Shown here: one piece after another, positions 1 to 9,524 of the stretch | Position numbering within the stretch: position 1 is the first letter of the stretch | Layout: each line of letters opens with the position of its first letter | NCBI GenBank assembly: GCA_946577115.1 | Contig: CAMOAP010000048.1 | Coordinates: 1 to 15,841 of the forward strand | Direction: 5' to 3' | From: an uncultured Acholeplasmataceae bacterium | GTDB lineage: Bacteria > Bacillota_I > Bacilli_A > Acholeplasmatales > Acholeplasmataceae | DNA: 15,841 nucleotides | Program-made: the position numbers and the translations under genes | Notes under the pieces: generated by a model | The model's input: only the letters and a program-made list of their open reading frames with translations | The model's database searches: none | What the model was told of the DNA's origin: nothing

Positions 1-1944
1 TTAGTTTTATACAGAAAATATAGACCACAAGCTTTTGTAGATGTTGTCGGTCAAGAAATTATTATCCAAACTTTAAAAAACGCCATCAGATACCAAAAAA
101 TCAATCATTGTTATCTTTTTAGTGGCAATAAAGGCACTGGAAAAACTACTTTAGCCAAAATTTTTGCCAAAGCCATTAATTGTTTGTCGCCCAATCAAGG
201 AGATGTGTTTTGTTCATGTCATTCTTGTCAAAACTTTGCTAAAGCAAACACGGACATCACAGAAATTGATGGTGCTTCTTATAATGGGGTTGACGAAATC
301 AGAGAATTACAGGACAAAGCCCAATACAAAGCTCAGACAGGCAAATACAAAGTCTATATTATTGACGAAGTGCACATCCTTACGCCCAACGCCTTTAATG
401 CTTTGTTAAAAATTTTAGAAGAACCACCCGAACATTTAGTTTTCATTTTAATTACTACCGAAATTTATAAAATTCCTGAAACGATTTTTTCGCGTTCCCA
501 AAATTTTGCCTTTGAGAATTTGAACCTCAAAAACATCACTGCACAATTAAGCAAAATTGCTTCTTTGGAAAATATGTTTATCACTGAAGACGCCATCAAA
601 AGCATTGCTTGTCATTCGGAAGGTAGCATGAGAAATGCCCTTAGTTTGTTAGATCAGGTAAGTGCTTATCAAAACAATTTGATTACTTCAGAAGATGTTG
701 CAAACATTAAAGGTACAGTATCTAACAGCGTTATCAAAAAACTGTTCCAAAATCTACTAAAAAAAGAAGCGATCAAAACATTGCAACTTTTTCATAAAGT
801 AATTGATTCGGGTAAAAACATTAACCTTTTAATTTTAGATTTAATTGATGCTATCAAAGATTATTTAATTTGGAATGCTAAAAATAAAAAAGATTCCAAA
901 ATTTCGCAACTTTCCCAAACCCAAAAAATATTATTGTTAGAAGAAACAAAACGCATTGATTATTTTTTAAGAACCTTAATTAAATTACAACAAGACCTCA
1001 AAAAAAGCGAACAAAAAAAATCTTTGGTAGAAATTGCCTTTTTACAAATATGCTCTTTACATTCTTTTCAATTTCAAGCTGATTTACAAGAAAACCAACA
1101 ATTTGTAACAAATAAAACAAACATTTCCAATAATGATCAAGCATCAATTGAATTAGATGAAACAAAACCAAACAATACAGAAAAAAAAACCTTTGCCAAA
1201 ACAGAAGAAATTAAAACAACTCAATTTACTCTAATAGCAAACGAAAAAACACCAAAAATAGCAAAAATAGAACATCTTCATCCAACCCTAAAAGATTTAC
1301 AACTTCACAATAATTCTTCACAAAAACCCTCTAATAATTTTACTATCTCTGAATTTAATCAAAAAAATAATTTGCCTTCCCAAAACTCATCAGAAACGAA
1401 ATACTCAATAAAAAAACACCCTTATTTTTCCAATTCCTCTCTTTTTGATTTGATATCGTTTGCAATGAATATTTTATCTAATCAAGACAAACCAACCAAA
1501 AAAACAATAACAAATTTTTGGAAAAATTTAAAAAATCATTATTCTACTAACAGTTATTATAAAAGTGTAGCCGAAATTTTGGATAGAGGAACCATAGTTG
1601 CTTTGGGACAAAATCAACAAATGATTTTGGTTTTTGAAGATGAAGATGTTTTCGAACTTGTTTTACAAAAAAACATCCAACAAAAAGTTTTAGAAATTTT
1701 GAATAATGACACTTTTGCAATTACAGACTACATTGCTTTTTTAAAACAAGATTGGAAAGCCTTCGAAACTTTTTACAACAAAAACCATCACCATCCAAAC
1801 CCAATATTAATTGCAAAATTTATAGATACTTACAATTTTGATCTTGACTTGTATCAAATCAAAACAACCCAATCAAGCAAATCTGCTATTATCCAATTAG
1901 CTTATGATTTTTTTGGCAAAGATATAGTAGAAATAATTAACTAG
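1..1944 (+). CDS. dnaX: DNA polymerase III subunit gamma/tau, 5' partial
   Basis: Clamp-loader ATPase that loads the sliding clamp during chromosome replication. The frame is open from base 1; the visible protein (647 residues) begins LVLYRKYRPQ, so only a few N-terminal codons are missing. Numbering from the window edge, the Walker A loop GNKGTGKTT is at residues 42-50, a cysteine module at 61-76 (C61, C71, C73, C76), Walker B VYIIDEVH at 118-125, then the sensor and arginine-finger region (ITTE, FSRSQ) and the sensor-2 helix GSMRNALSLLDQ. The clamp-loader collar ends near residue 360; after it comes a long Lys/Asn/Thr/Gln-rich linker and a tau-like C-terminal domain. The cysteine spacing (x9, x1, x2) differs from the usual C-x8-C-x2-C-x2-C. 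A run of nine adenines at 1181-1189 lies in the linker (see findings). The next gene, ybaB, starts 12 bases after the stop, so they are probably cotranscribed. Identity is certain; the start is outside the window. Confidence 0.97.
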   Translation, partial: LVLYRKYRPQAFVDVVGQEIIIQTLKNAIRYQKINHCYLFSGNKGTGKTTLAKIFAKAINCLSPNQGDVFCSCHSCQNFAKANTDITEIDGASYNGVDEIRELQDKAQYKAQTGKYKVYIIDEVHILTPNAFNALLKILEEPPEHLVFILITTEIYKIPETIFSRSQNFAFENLNLKNITAQLSKIASLENMFITEDAIKSIACHSEGSMRNALSLLDQVSAYQNNLITSEDVANIKGTVSNSVIKKLFQNLLKKEAIKTLQLFHKVIDSGKNINLLILDLIDAIKDYLIWNAKNKKDSKISQLSQTQKILLLEETKRIDYFLRTLIKLQQDLKKSEQKKSLVEIAFLQICSLHSFQFQADLQENQQFVTNKTNISNNDQASIELDETKPNNTEKKTFAKTEEIKTTQFTLIANEKTPKIAKIEHLHPTLKDLQLHNNSSQKPSNNFTISEFNQKNNLPSQNSSETKYSIKKHPYFSNSSLFDLISFAMNILSNQDKPTKKTITNFWKNLKNHYSTNSYYKSVAEILDRGTIVALGQNQQMILVFEDEDVFELVLQKNIQQKVLEILNNDTFAITDYIAFLKQDWKAFETFYNKNHHHPNPILIAKFIDTYNFDLDLYQIKTTQSSKSAIIQLAYDFFGKDIVEIIN

Positions 1945-1956
1945 GAGCAAAAAATT

Positions 1957-2241
1957 ATGAAAACACAATATAATATGTTTGAAAAATTAAAAAAAATGCA
2001 AGAAGCAATTGAAAACGCCCAACAACAATTGGAATTACAAGAATTTATTGGCAAAGCAGGGGATGTAGAAATTGTTTTACAAGGCAACAAACAAGTTGTA
2101 GATGTTATTATTTTTCAAATTCACAACAAAGCAATCCTCCAAGAAAGCGTTTTGTTAGCTTTTAATGCTGCTTTAAAAAAATTAGAAAGAAAATCTAAAG
2201 AACTAATGCAAAAAGCATCTGGAGATTTGATAGAAGTCTAA
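1957..2241 (+). CDS. ybaB: YbaB/EbfC nucleoid-associated protein
   Basis: Small DNA-binding protein of the YbaB/EbfC family, a dimer thought to help shape the nucleoid. The 94-residue product has the family layout: an N-terminal helix rich in Met, Gln and Glu (KLKKMQEAIENAQQQLELQEF), the central GKAGDVEIVLQGNKQVVDV strand region, then a C-terminal helix ending KELMQKASGD. It is a little shorter than the usual 100-110 residues, mostly at the C-terminus. The start is supported by AGGAG at 1943-1947, which overlaps the dnaX stop codon and lies nine bases before the ATG, so translation is probably coupled to dnaX. In Bacillus-type genomes dnaX-ybaB is normally followed by recR; here recR is absent and rpoE follows. 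Confidence 0.93.
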   Translation: MKTQYNMFEKLKKMQEAIENAQQQLELQEFIGKAGDVEIVLQGNKQVVDVIIFQIHNKAILQESVLLAFNAALKKLERKSKELMQKASGDLIEV

Positions 2242-2350
2242 ATTTTTTACCCCCTTTTATATTTTGCATTTCTTTATTTTATTTAGTCCCTTTGTTCTTT
2301 TTTATTTTATCAATTATCATCATTTCTCAAATCCCAAATATTATTAAATT

Positions 2351-2357
2351 AAAAGGA
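2351..2357 (+). promoter_or_regulatory. Ribosome binding site that sets the rpoE start
   Basis: AAAAGGA ends at the first base of an in-frame ATG at 2357, so it cannot serve that codon. It lies eight bases before the ATG at 2366, the normal distance. This decides the rpoE start in favour of 2366, giving a protein that begins MKKIKTPKS. Confidence 0.7.
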
Positions 2358-2365
2358 TGTATTTT

Positions 2366-2875
2366 ATGAAAAAAATCAAAACTCCAAAATCACTTTTGGA
2401 AACTGCTTATGACATTATAAAAAAACATCACAATCCTGTTTCGGTCTATGATGTATTAAAACAAACATTGCAAAAACACAAAATTCCAAACCATAATCCC
2501 AATGTAGCCAATCAACTTTATTTAGACATCACTTTGAGCGGAAAATTTGTTTTTTGTGAAAACAATAAATTAATTATTAAAGAAAATAATAAACTTTTTT
2601 GGGATAAAGATTTTTTTGAAAAAACTCAAACTGCAAACGATGAACTTCTAGGCGAAGATGCCAATTTACACGAATTAGATTTTGAGGATTTCCTTTCTGA
2701 CAAAGACACTACCCAAACTGATCCTCTAAAAGATAATTTGCTTGATTTAGAAGAAGAACCTTCAGAAGAACAAATCAAAGACGATGACAAAATTGAAGAT
2801 GATATTGTTTTAGAAGACAAAGATGATTACGAAGATCCATTAGAAGAAGAATACGAACATCTTTATGAAAAATAA
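2366..2875 (+). CDS. rpoE: DNA-directed RNA polymerase subunit delta
   Basis: Accessory subunit of the Gram-positive RNA polymerase that increases promoter selectivity and enzyme recycling. From the chosen start at 2366 the protein has 169 residues. Roughly the first 75 form the winged-helix HARE-HTH domain (SLLETAYDIIKKH, VSVYDVLKQTL, then VANQLYLDITLSGKFVF and NKLFWDKD). The rest is a strongly acidic, probably disordered tail packed with Asp and Glu (for example DLEEEPSEEQIKDDDKIEDD), the hallmark of delta. A start at 2357 would add three residues but leaves no usable ribosome binding site. Gaps of 115 bases before and 178 bases after suggest it may have its own transcript. A minus-strand open frame across the acidic tail is only a shadow of the GAA/GAT-rich codons. 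Confidence 0.92.
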   Translation: MKKIKTPKSLLETAYDIIKKHHNPVSVYDVLKQTLQKHKIPNHNPNVANQLYLDITLSGKFVFCENNKLIIKENNKLFWDKDFFEKTQTANDELLGEDANLHELDFEDFLSDKDTTQTDPLKDNLLDLEEEPSEEQIKDDDKIEDDIVLEDKDDYEDPLEEEYEHLYEK

Positions 2876-3053
2876 TTATTACTTTATAATTCGCATTTAC
2901 AAACAACCAATCAATAATTATCAAGTTTAGTTTTAAGTGCGCTGATATCCTGTATTCTTGCTGTATAAGGGATTTTACTTTTTTTATTTCCCCCAACTCT
3001 AAAAAACCAAAAATGGTTTAAGAAAAAACATTAGTAAAACGAGGTTAAATAAT

Positions 3054-3788
3054 ATGTTTTTAGGTTTTTACAATTATACAACTTATTTAACTCACCTAAA
3101 TTTAATGAGTGGTTTTTGTGGAATTGGCTTTGGTGCTTGCGGTAAATACACCTCCGCTTTAATTTGCCTATTGATATCAGGTATTTGTGATATGTTTGAT
3201 GGTTTGGTAAGCCGAACCAAAAAAAAACGTAGTAACACAGAAAAAAGCTATGGTATTCAAATTGACTCTTTAGCCGATATAATAAGTTTTGGCGTCCTTC
3301 CTATTTTTATTAATTATTCTTTGAGTTTCAAAGATAAAACTTCAATCCTAAATAAAGAAGGTTGGCTATTTGCGCTTGTTTGGATAGTCTGGGGTTTTTA
3401 TCTTTTGGCAGCTTTAATTAGACTTGCTTATTATAACGTTGTAGCTGAAACCAAAAAATACAACTCCGAAAGCCCTTCTTATTTTACAGGTTTGCCTGTA
3501 ACTACAGCTGCTATTTTGTTTCCTTTTTTATTTTTAGCTAAGTTTATTTGCAAAACTTGGGATTTCAAAAATTTAGGATTTATCGACCAAAGAATTACTT
3601 TTTTTTGGATTCATTTTGCCTGCATGTTGCTTTTAACTTTTTTATTTCTTTGCAAAAAAATACATTTCCCCAAACCAAAAGCCAAAACTACAATAACAAT
3701 TATTTTATTATTAGCACTAAATTTTATCCTATTTATGTTACTTAAAATTTTATTAAAATATTTGTTGCCAATAGCAACCACAAAGTGA
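3054..3788 (+). CDS. pssA: CDP-diacylglycerol-serine O-phosphatidyltransferase
   Basis: Integral membrane enzyme that joins serine to CDP-diacylglycerol, making phosphatidylserine and CMP, the first step toward phosphatidylethanolamine. The 244-residue product carries the CDP-alcohol phosphatidyltransferase signature: D46 and D49-G50, R54, G67, D71, D75 (CDMFDGLVSR ... YGIQIDSLAD), followed by ISFGVLP. The stretch between R54 and G67 has 12 residues, rich in Lys, versus about 8 in the common motif; this looks like a subfamily feature. At least five hydrophobic segments are visible, two of them near the C-terminus (from about residue 185). GAGG at 3041-3044, nine bases upstream, supports the ATG. 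The stop is TGA, which shows that TGA is not tryptophan here. A nine-adenine run at 3219-3227 falls in the motif insert. psd starts 12 bases downstream. Confidence 0.94.
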   Translation: MFLGFYNYTTYLTHLNLMSGFCGIGFGACGKYTSALICLLISGICDMFDGLVSRTKKKRSNTEKSYGIQIDSLADIISFGVLPIFINYSLSFKDKTSILNKEGWLFALVWIVWGFYLLAALIRLAYYNVVAETKKYNSESPSYFTGLPVTTAAILFPFLFLAKFICKTWDFKNLGFIDQRITFFWIHFACMLLLTFLFLCKKIHFPKPKAKTTITIILLLALNFILFMLLKILLKYLLPIATTK

Positions 3789-3800
3789 GTAATTTAAAAT

Positions 3801-6405
<2,605 letters not shown>

Positions 6406-6427
6406 GAAAATAAGTAATTTATAAATG

Positions 6428-6458
6428 AAAAAACTACCTTAATAAGGTAGTTTTTTTT
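6428..6458 (+). terminator. Intrinsic terminator of the pssA-psd-pyrG unit
   Basis: Thirteen-base perfect inverted repeat, AAAAAACTACCTT at 6428-6440 and AAGGTAGTTTTTT at 6444-6456, with a three-base loop (AAT), running into eight T residues at 6451-6458. It begins 22 bases after the pyrG stop codon. This is a textbook plus-strand rho-independent terminator; the A tract on the other side could make it work in both directions. Confidence 0.9.
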
Positions 6459-6469
6459 ATATGGATAAT

Positions 6470-6496
6470 AAAAACACCCTTATTAAGGGTGTTTTT
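6470..6496 (-). terminator. Intrinsic terminator of the minus-strand membrane protein gene
   Basis: Twelve-base perfect inverted repeat, AAAAACACCCTT at 6470-6481 and AAGGGTGTTTTT at 6485-6496, with loop ATT. Read on the minus strand, the stem starts inside the stop codon of the gene ending at 6495 and is followed by a T-rich tract. It is symmetrical enough to back up the neighbouring pyrG terminator as well. Confidence 0.85.
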
Positions 6497-6959
6497 ATTT
6501 GGTTAAATTATTAACTTTTTCTTGGAGGTTTTTGGCGTTATCGTTTTGAAATAATTTTTTTATTTCTTTAAAGGTATCATCAGTTGCTTTATTATTTGGT
6601 TCTAATTTTTTATAAGCATTGTCTTTTGATTGAATGATTTTGTCGTATAGATCTTTTACCACTAGGTATTCATCTCTGGTTGATTCTTTATAATATTCAA
6701 TTATGTGTTTATTTACTGCTTCTAAATTAGTTTTAATGCTGGCCAGTTTAGAATTAACATTACCTTTATTTTTTTCTTTTTTTAACTTTTCAATTGCATT
6801 ATACAAATTTTGAGATGCTTGTTTTGCCCAAATTTTTTTAGGAGAAAGCCAGTTAATAGGATTAAAAGAAATATAAAAGCCTAAACCTACATAAAGAGTA
6901 ACAGTAATAAAAATAACACCAGTAATGATTTTTCCTCTTTTATTTGCTAAAAATTTCAT
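6495..6959 (-). CDS. imp: Probable immunodominant membrane protein Imp
   Basis: The 154-residue product has a short basic N-terminus (MKFLANKRGK), one membrane-spanning segment at about residues 11-31 with no obvious signal-peptidase site after it, and a hydrophilic Lys/Glu/Asn-rich remainder predicted as mostly helical. That is the layout of phytoplasma Imp: anchored by the N-terminus with the body outside the cell. Imp genes are known to sit between pyrG and dnaD in phytoplasmas, exactly the position here. I rest the name on position and architecture, because Imp sequences diverge strongly and no motif is diagnostic. The start has AAAGGAAT at 6967-6974. There is 128 bases of AT-rich sequence with TATAAT boxes upstream, and a terminator overlaps its stop codon, so it can be expressed alone. 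In related strains Imp faces plant or insect host proteins, which is established for the family but not shown here. Confidence 0.72.
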   Translation of the reverse strand: MKFLANKRGKIITGVIFITVTLYVGLGFYISFNPINWLSPKKIWAKQASQNLYNAIEKLKKEKNKGNVNSKLASIKTNLEAVNKHIIEYYKESTRDEYLVVKDLYDKIIQSKDNAYKKLEPNNKATDDTFKEIKKLFQNDNAKNLQEKVNNLTK

Positions 6960-7022
6960 CTTTTTTATTCCTTTACTAGTTATTTTTTAATAAATAAAAT
7001 AATTGAAATACTAAAAAAAATA

Positions 7023-7040
7023 ATTATATAATCAATTATA
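7023..7040 (-). promoter_or_regulatory. Possible -10 boxes upstream of imp
   Basis: Two exact TATAAT hexamers on the minus strand, at 7035-7040 and 7023-7028, lie 64-80 bases before the imp start. No good -35 box is seen at the expected spacing (TCAAGC for the first). In such AT-rich DNA a TATAAT alone is weak evidence. Confidence 0.3.
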
Positions 7041-7087
7041 ACAAATAAAAAGATTAAGCTTGACTTTTTGTTGGTTCTAATTGATTT

Positions 7088-7708
7088 TTATTTTATTTTT
7101 TTAAAAAGTTTTGCTAATGCTTTGTCTGCTTTTTCATCAGGTACAACTGTCAAAAATTTCTTTTTGCCAAGTAAAGTATTGATGTAAAAAACAGAGGTTT
7201 TTTTAACACAAAGAGCTTCTTCAATTGTATTTTTAATTTCTTCATGGCTAAATTCTTGGTCTTGATACCAATTTCTAACTAAGTCTAATTCGTTAGATGT
7301 AAGAGTTTGTCCTTTGTTGTGCTCTAAAAATTCAATAGTTTGTTGTATTAAGGTAAGTTGGTTTTGGCTTTTGGATTCGTGAATTTGGTCTTGATAGATT
7401 TTTTCTAGCTTGTCAAAAGTGGGGTGTAGTGAAAAAACTTCAATAATTTTATGGTTTTTGGTTTCTTGGGAAAGATCAAAAAAATTCTTTGACATCAATT
7501 GTTCTAAAATATGTTCTACTTCTTTTTTAGTTATACCTGCTTTTTTGGCTAATGCGTTGGAAGAAAAGACACGTTTTTTTGAACAATCTAGCAAGAATAG
7601 TAAAATAGTTAGTTCAGGATAAGTTAATTCTAATTTTTGATATTCTTGAATTAACATTTTTTCCACTTGTAAAAAACCATCTTCGTAAAGTTTTTGAAAT
7701 ATAACCAT
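7088..7708 (-). CDS. dnaD: DnaD-family replication initiation protein
   Basis: DnaD remodels DNA and takes part in primosome assembly at origins and restarted forks in low-GC Gram-positives. The 206-residue protein has an N-terminal winged-helix part (about residues 15-95: LIQEYQKLELTYPELTILLFLLD, then NALAKKAGITKKEVEHILEQLMSKNFF) and a C-terminal DnaB/DnaD-like part (about 115-180: TIEFLEHNKGQTLTSNELDLVRNWYQDQEFSHEEIKNTIEEAL is the stretch, split here by position only). The start at 7708 keeps FLQVEKMLIQEYQKLEL, which lines up with the conserved beginning of DnaD, so the alternative ATG at 7657 is less likely. The reading frame overlaps the end of rnc by 58 bases, and its ribosome binding site lies inside rnc. 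The name is supported by both sequence and location next to imp. Confidence 0.85.
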   Translation of the reverse strand: MVIFQKLYEDGFLQVEKMLIQEYQKLELTYPELTILLFLLDCSKKRVFSSNALAKKAGITKKEVEHILEQLMSKNFFDLSQETKNHKIIEVFSLHPTFDKLEKIYQDQIHESKSQNQLTLIQQTIEFLEHNKGQTLTSNELDLVRNWYQDQEFSHEEIKNTIEEALCVKKTSVFYINTLLGKKKFLTVVPDEKADKALAKLFKKIK

Positions 7709-8430
7709 ATTATTATTGAAGCTCCTTTTCTTGGTCGCCTTTGTTGTTGGTTAGGTCTTTGGTTTTTAGCAACTTTGGACAATGCTTGTTGGGCCGCTTT
7801 TTGCTCAGCGGCTTTTTTAGTGCTGCCTTCACCTGTTCCTAAAAGATTTTTTTCTAAATAGACTTCTGCTACAAAATTTTTAGAATGAGCAGGTCCTTGT
7901 TCTTGGACTATTTTATATTGGATAGTTTTTTTTTCTGACTGAACTATTTCTTGTAATTGAGTTTTAAAATCAATAATATAGATAGTTTTGTCTAAGTGAG
8001 GCAAGACAATATTATGAAAAACTTTTTTGGCTGTGAGATATCCTAAATCAAGATAAATAGCACCAAATAAGGCTTCAAAAGTATCTGCCATAATACTTTT
8101 AGCATTAAAATCTTTGTTTTTTTCACCTTTGCCTAAAAGAAGATAATTTTGCAATTCAATGTTTAGAGCGTAGATGGTAAGTGATCTTTCACACACTGCC
8201 TGAGCTCTTTTTTTAGTCATAATGCCTTCGTTTTCTTTGGAGTGGGAATAAAGATAGTCAGCCATAAGTAAGCCTACGATGGCATCTCCTAAAAATTCCA
8301 GTCTTTCGTTGTCTCCTTGGGGTGGGTTTTGTTCGTTGGAATAAGAGCTGTGGGTAAGAGCCTTTTTGTAAAGATTAAGGTTTTTGGGAAAAATATTGAG
8401 GGTTTGAAAAAGAATTTGGATGTTTTTCAT
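7651..8430 (-). CDS. rnc: Ribonuclease III
   Basis: Double-strand-specific endoribonuclease that processes ribosomal precursor and other structured RNAs. The nuclease domain (about residues 1-145) has the signature NERLEFLGD at 41-49 with Glu45 and Asp49, and ADTFEALFGAIYLD with Asp116 and Glu119, so the four metal-binding residues are present. A double-stranded RNA-binding domain follows at about 154-221 (FKTQLQEIVQ, then GTGEGSTKKAAEQKAAQQAL). The last 38 residues are an extra basic, then hydrophobic tail (NQRPNQQQRRPRKGAS...) whose final part is encoded over the start of dnaD. The gene begins five bases after plsX, with AAGAAAG near the plsX stop as a weak ribosome binding site. A nine-base T run at 7926-7934 (A run in the mRNA) lies at the start of the RNA-binding domain. 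Confidence 0.95.
   Translation of the reverse strand: MKNIQILFQTLNIFPKNLNLYKKALTHSSYSNEQNPPQGDNERLEFLGDAIVGLLMADYLYSHSKENEGIMTKKRAQAVCERSLTIYALNIELQNYLLLGKGEKNKDFNAKSIMADTFEALFGAIYLDLGYLTAKKVFHNIVLPHLDKTIYIIDFKTQLQEIVQSEKKTIQYKIVQEQGPAHSKNFVAEVYLEKNLLGTGEGSTKKAAEQKAAQQALSKVAKNQRPNQQQRRPRKGASIIIWLYFKNFTKMVFYKWKKC
7722..7727 (-). promoter_or_regulatory. Ribosome binding site of dnaD, inside rnc
   Basis: AAGGAG on the minus strand, 13 bases before the dnaD ATG at 7708. The spacing is long, but this is the only strong site in the area and no closer start is in frame. It lies within the coding sequence of the RNase III tail. Confidence 0.55.
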
Positions 8431-8435
8431 AGGGA

Positions 8436-9524
8436 TTATCTTTCTTTTGTGGTTTCGGGGTTTTTGGGAGCTGTTTTTGTTGTTGAGGCTGGTTTATTTT
8501 GGTTTTCTTTGTTTTTGGAATTTTCTAAGGCGTGAGTAATTTTTTTATTTACTTCGGCTTTAATTAGTTTTTGAGCTTGTAAAATAGCTTGGCAAAAAGC
8601 GTAAGCTTGGGAAGAACCATGAGCTTTAATTACAATTTTGTTAAGTCCTAAAAGCATAGCTCCTCCAATTTGGTGCGGATCTAGTTGGTTTTTTAATTGT
8701 TGTATTGGTTTTTGGAACAAAACTTTAGTGGCAATTTTTTTGATAAGATTTTTAGTAAGGATAGTTTTTAAGTGGTTCATGAAATTAAGCATTGTGCCTT
8801 CATAAGTTTTTAAGGCAATATTGGCAGTAAATCCGTCACTTAATAAAATATCTGCTGAAGTGGTAAGAAGGTTTTGAGGTTCTTCGTTGCCGCCAAAATT
8901 AAGATTGCAATCTTGCGATAAAAGTTGGTAAGTTTCAAGTTCCAAAGCTCTTCCTTTGTTGGGCTCTGTTCCAATGTTAAGTATTTTTATTTGGGGATTT
9001 GAAATTGCTAAAATTTCTTTGGCAATAATGGTAGCATAATTTGCAAAATTATGCAAATGATGTGGTTTTAGTTCGGTGTTAGCTCCTGCATCTAGTAAAA
9101 TTCTTGTTCGATTATCAAATGAATTAAACATAGGGGCAATGGCAATTCTTTGCATTAAAGGCATTTTTTTAAGAATAAGATGACTTGCTAAGACCAAAGT
9201 TTGTGTAGCACCCGCTGAAACCACTCCTTGAACCTCGTCTTGTTGGGCAGCTTCTAGAGCTAAAAATAAAGAAGCATTAGGGGTAGTTTTCAATTGGTCT
9301 CTTATATTTTTGTCGGCTGATCCTAAAAAATAAGGGGTGTGATTGATGGTAATTTGGTTGTTGCCAAAAAAAGGAGTTTTTTCAATAAGTGGAGTTATTA
9401 ATTTTTGATTGCCATATAAAACAACGTGAAGTTCTTTATTTTTATTTAAAGCAAGTAGGCTTCCTTTGACAATTTCTAACGGTGCAAAATCGCCTCCCAT
9501 AGCATCTATTGCTATTTTAATCAT
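8436..9524 (-). CDS. plsX: Phosphate acyltransferase PlsX
   Basis: Makes acyl-phosphate from acyl-ACP and phosphate, the acyl donor for PlsY in the first step of phosphatidic acid synthesis; peripheral membrane protein. The 362-residue product starts with the family signature MIKIAIDAMGGDFAPLEIV and contains SADKNIRDQLKTTPNASLFLAL, GVVSAGATQTLVLAS, RIAIAPMF, LLDAGANTELKPHHLHNFA, LLSDGFTANIALKTYEG and GGAMLLGLNKIVIKAHGSS. After about residue 325 comes a Lys/Asn/Thr/Pro-rich tail of some 37 residues with no family match. AAAGGAG at 9531-9537, six bases before the ATG, is the best ribosome binding site of the block. It is followed directly by rnc, a linkage common in Firmicutes; rpmF, which often precedes plsX, is not present upstream. 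Confidence 0.95.
   Translation of the reverse strand: MIKIAIDAMGGDFAPLEIVKGSLLALNKNKELHVVLYGNQKLITPLIEKTPFFGNNQITINHTPYFLGSADKNIRDQLKTTPNASLFLALEAAQQDEVQGVVSAGATQTLVLASHLILKKMPLMQRIAIAPMFNSFDNRTRILLDAGANTELKPHHLHNFANYATIIAKEILAISNPQIKILNIGTEPNKGRALELETYQLLSQDCNLNFGGNEEPQNLLTTSADILLSDGFTANIALKTYEGTMLNFMNHLKTILTKNLIKKIATKVLFQKPIQQLKNQLDPHQIGGAMLLGLNKIVIKAHGSSQAYAFCQAILQAQKLIKAEVNKKITHALENSKNKENQNKPASTTKTAPKNPETTKER

Noticed and set aside
184..1944. A dnaX start at the TTG at 184
   Set aside because: The Walker A loop and other conserved sequence lie upstream and the frame is open to base 1, so the gene is cut by the window edge.
2775..2996. Minus-strand open frame of 73 codons across the rpoE tail and the rpoE-pssA gap
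   Set aside because: Half of it is the complement of the acidic rpoE tail, it has no clear ribosome binding site, and nothing in the product is recognisable.
3004..3019. AAACCA/TGGTTT hairpin before pssA as a terminator
   Set aside because: The plus strand has no T run after it; the T run is on the minus strand, where no gene leads into it.
7048..7070. Near-palindrome around AAGCTT between dnaD and imp as a dnaD terminator
   Set aside because: Only about six AT-rich outer pairs, with mismatches and no proper loop; too weak to call.
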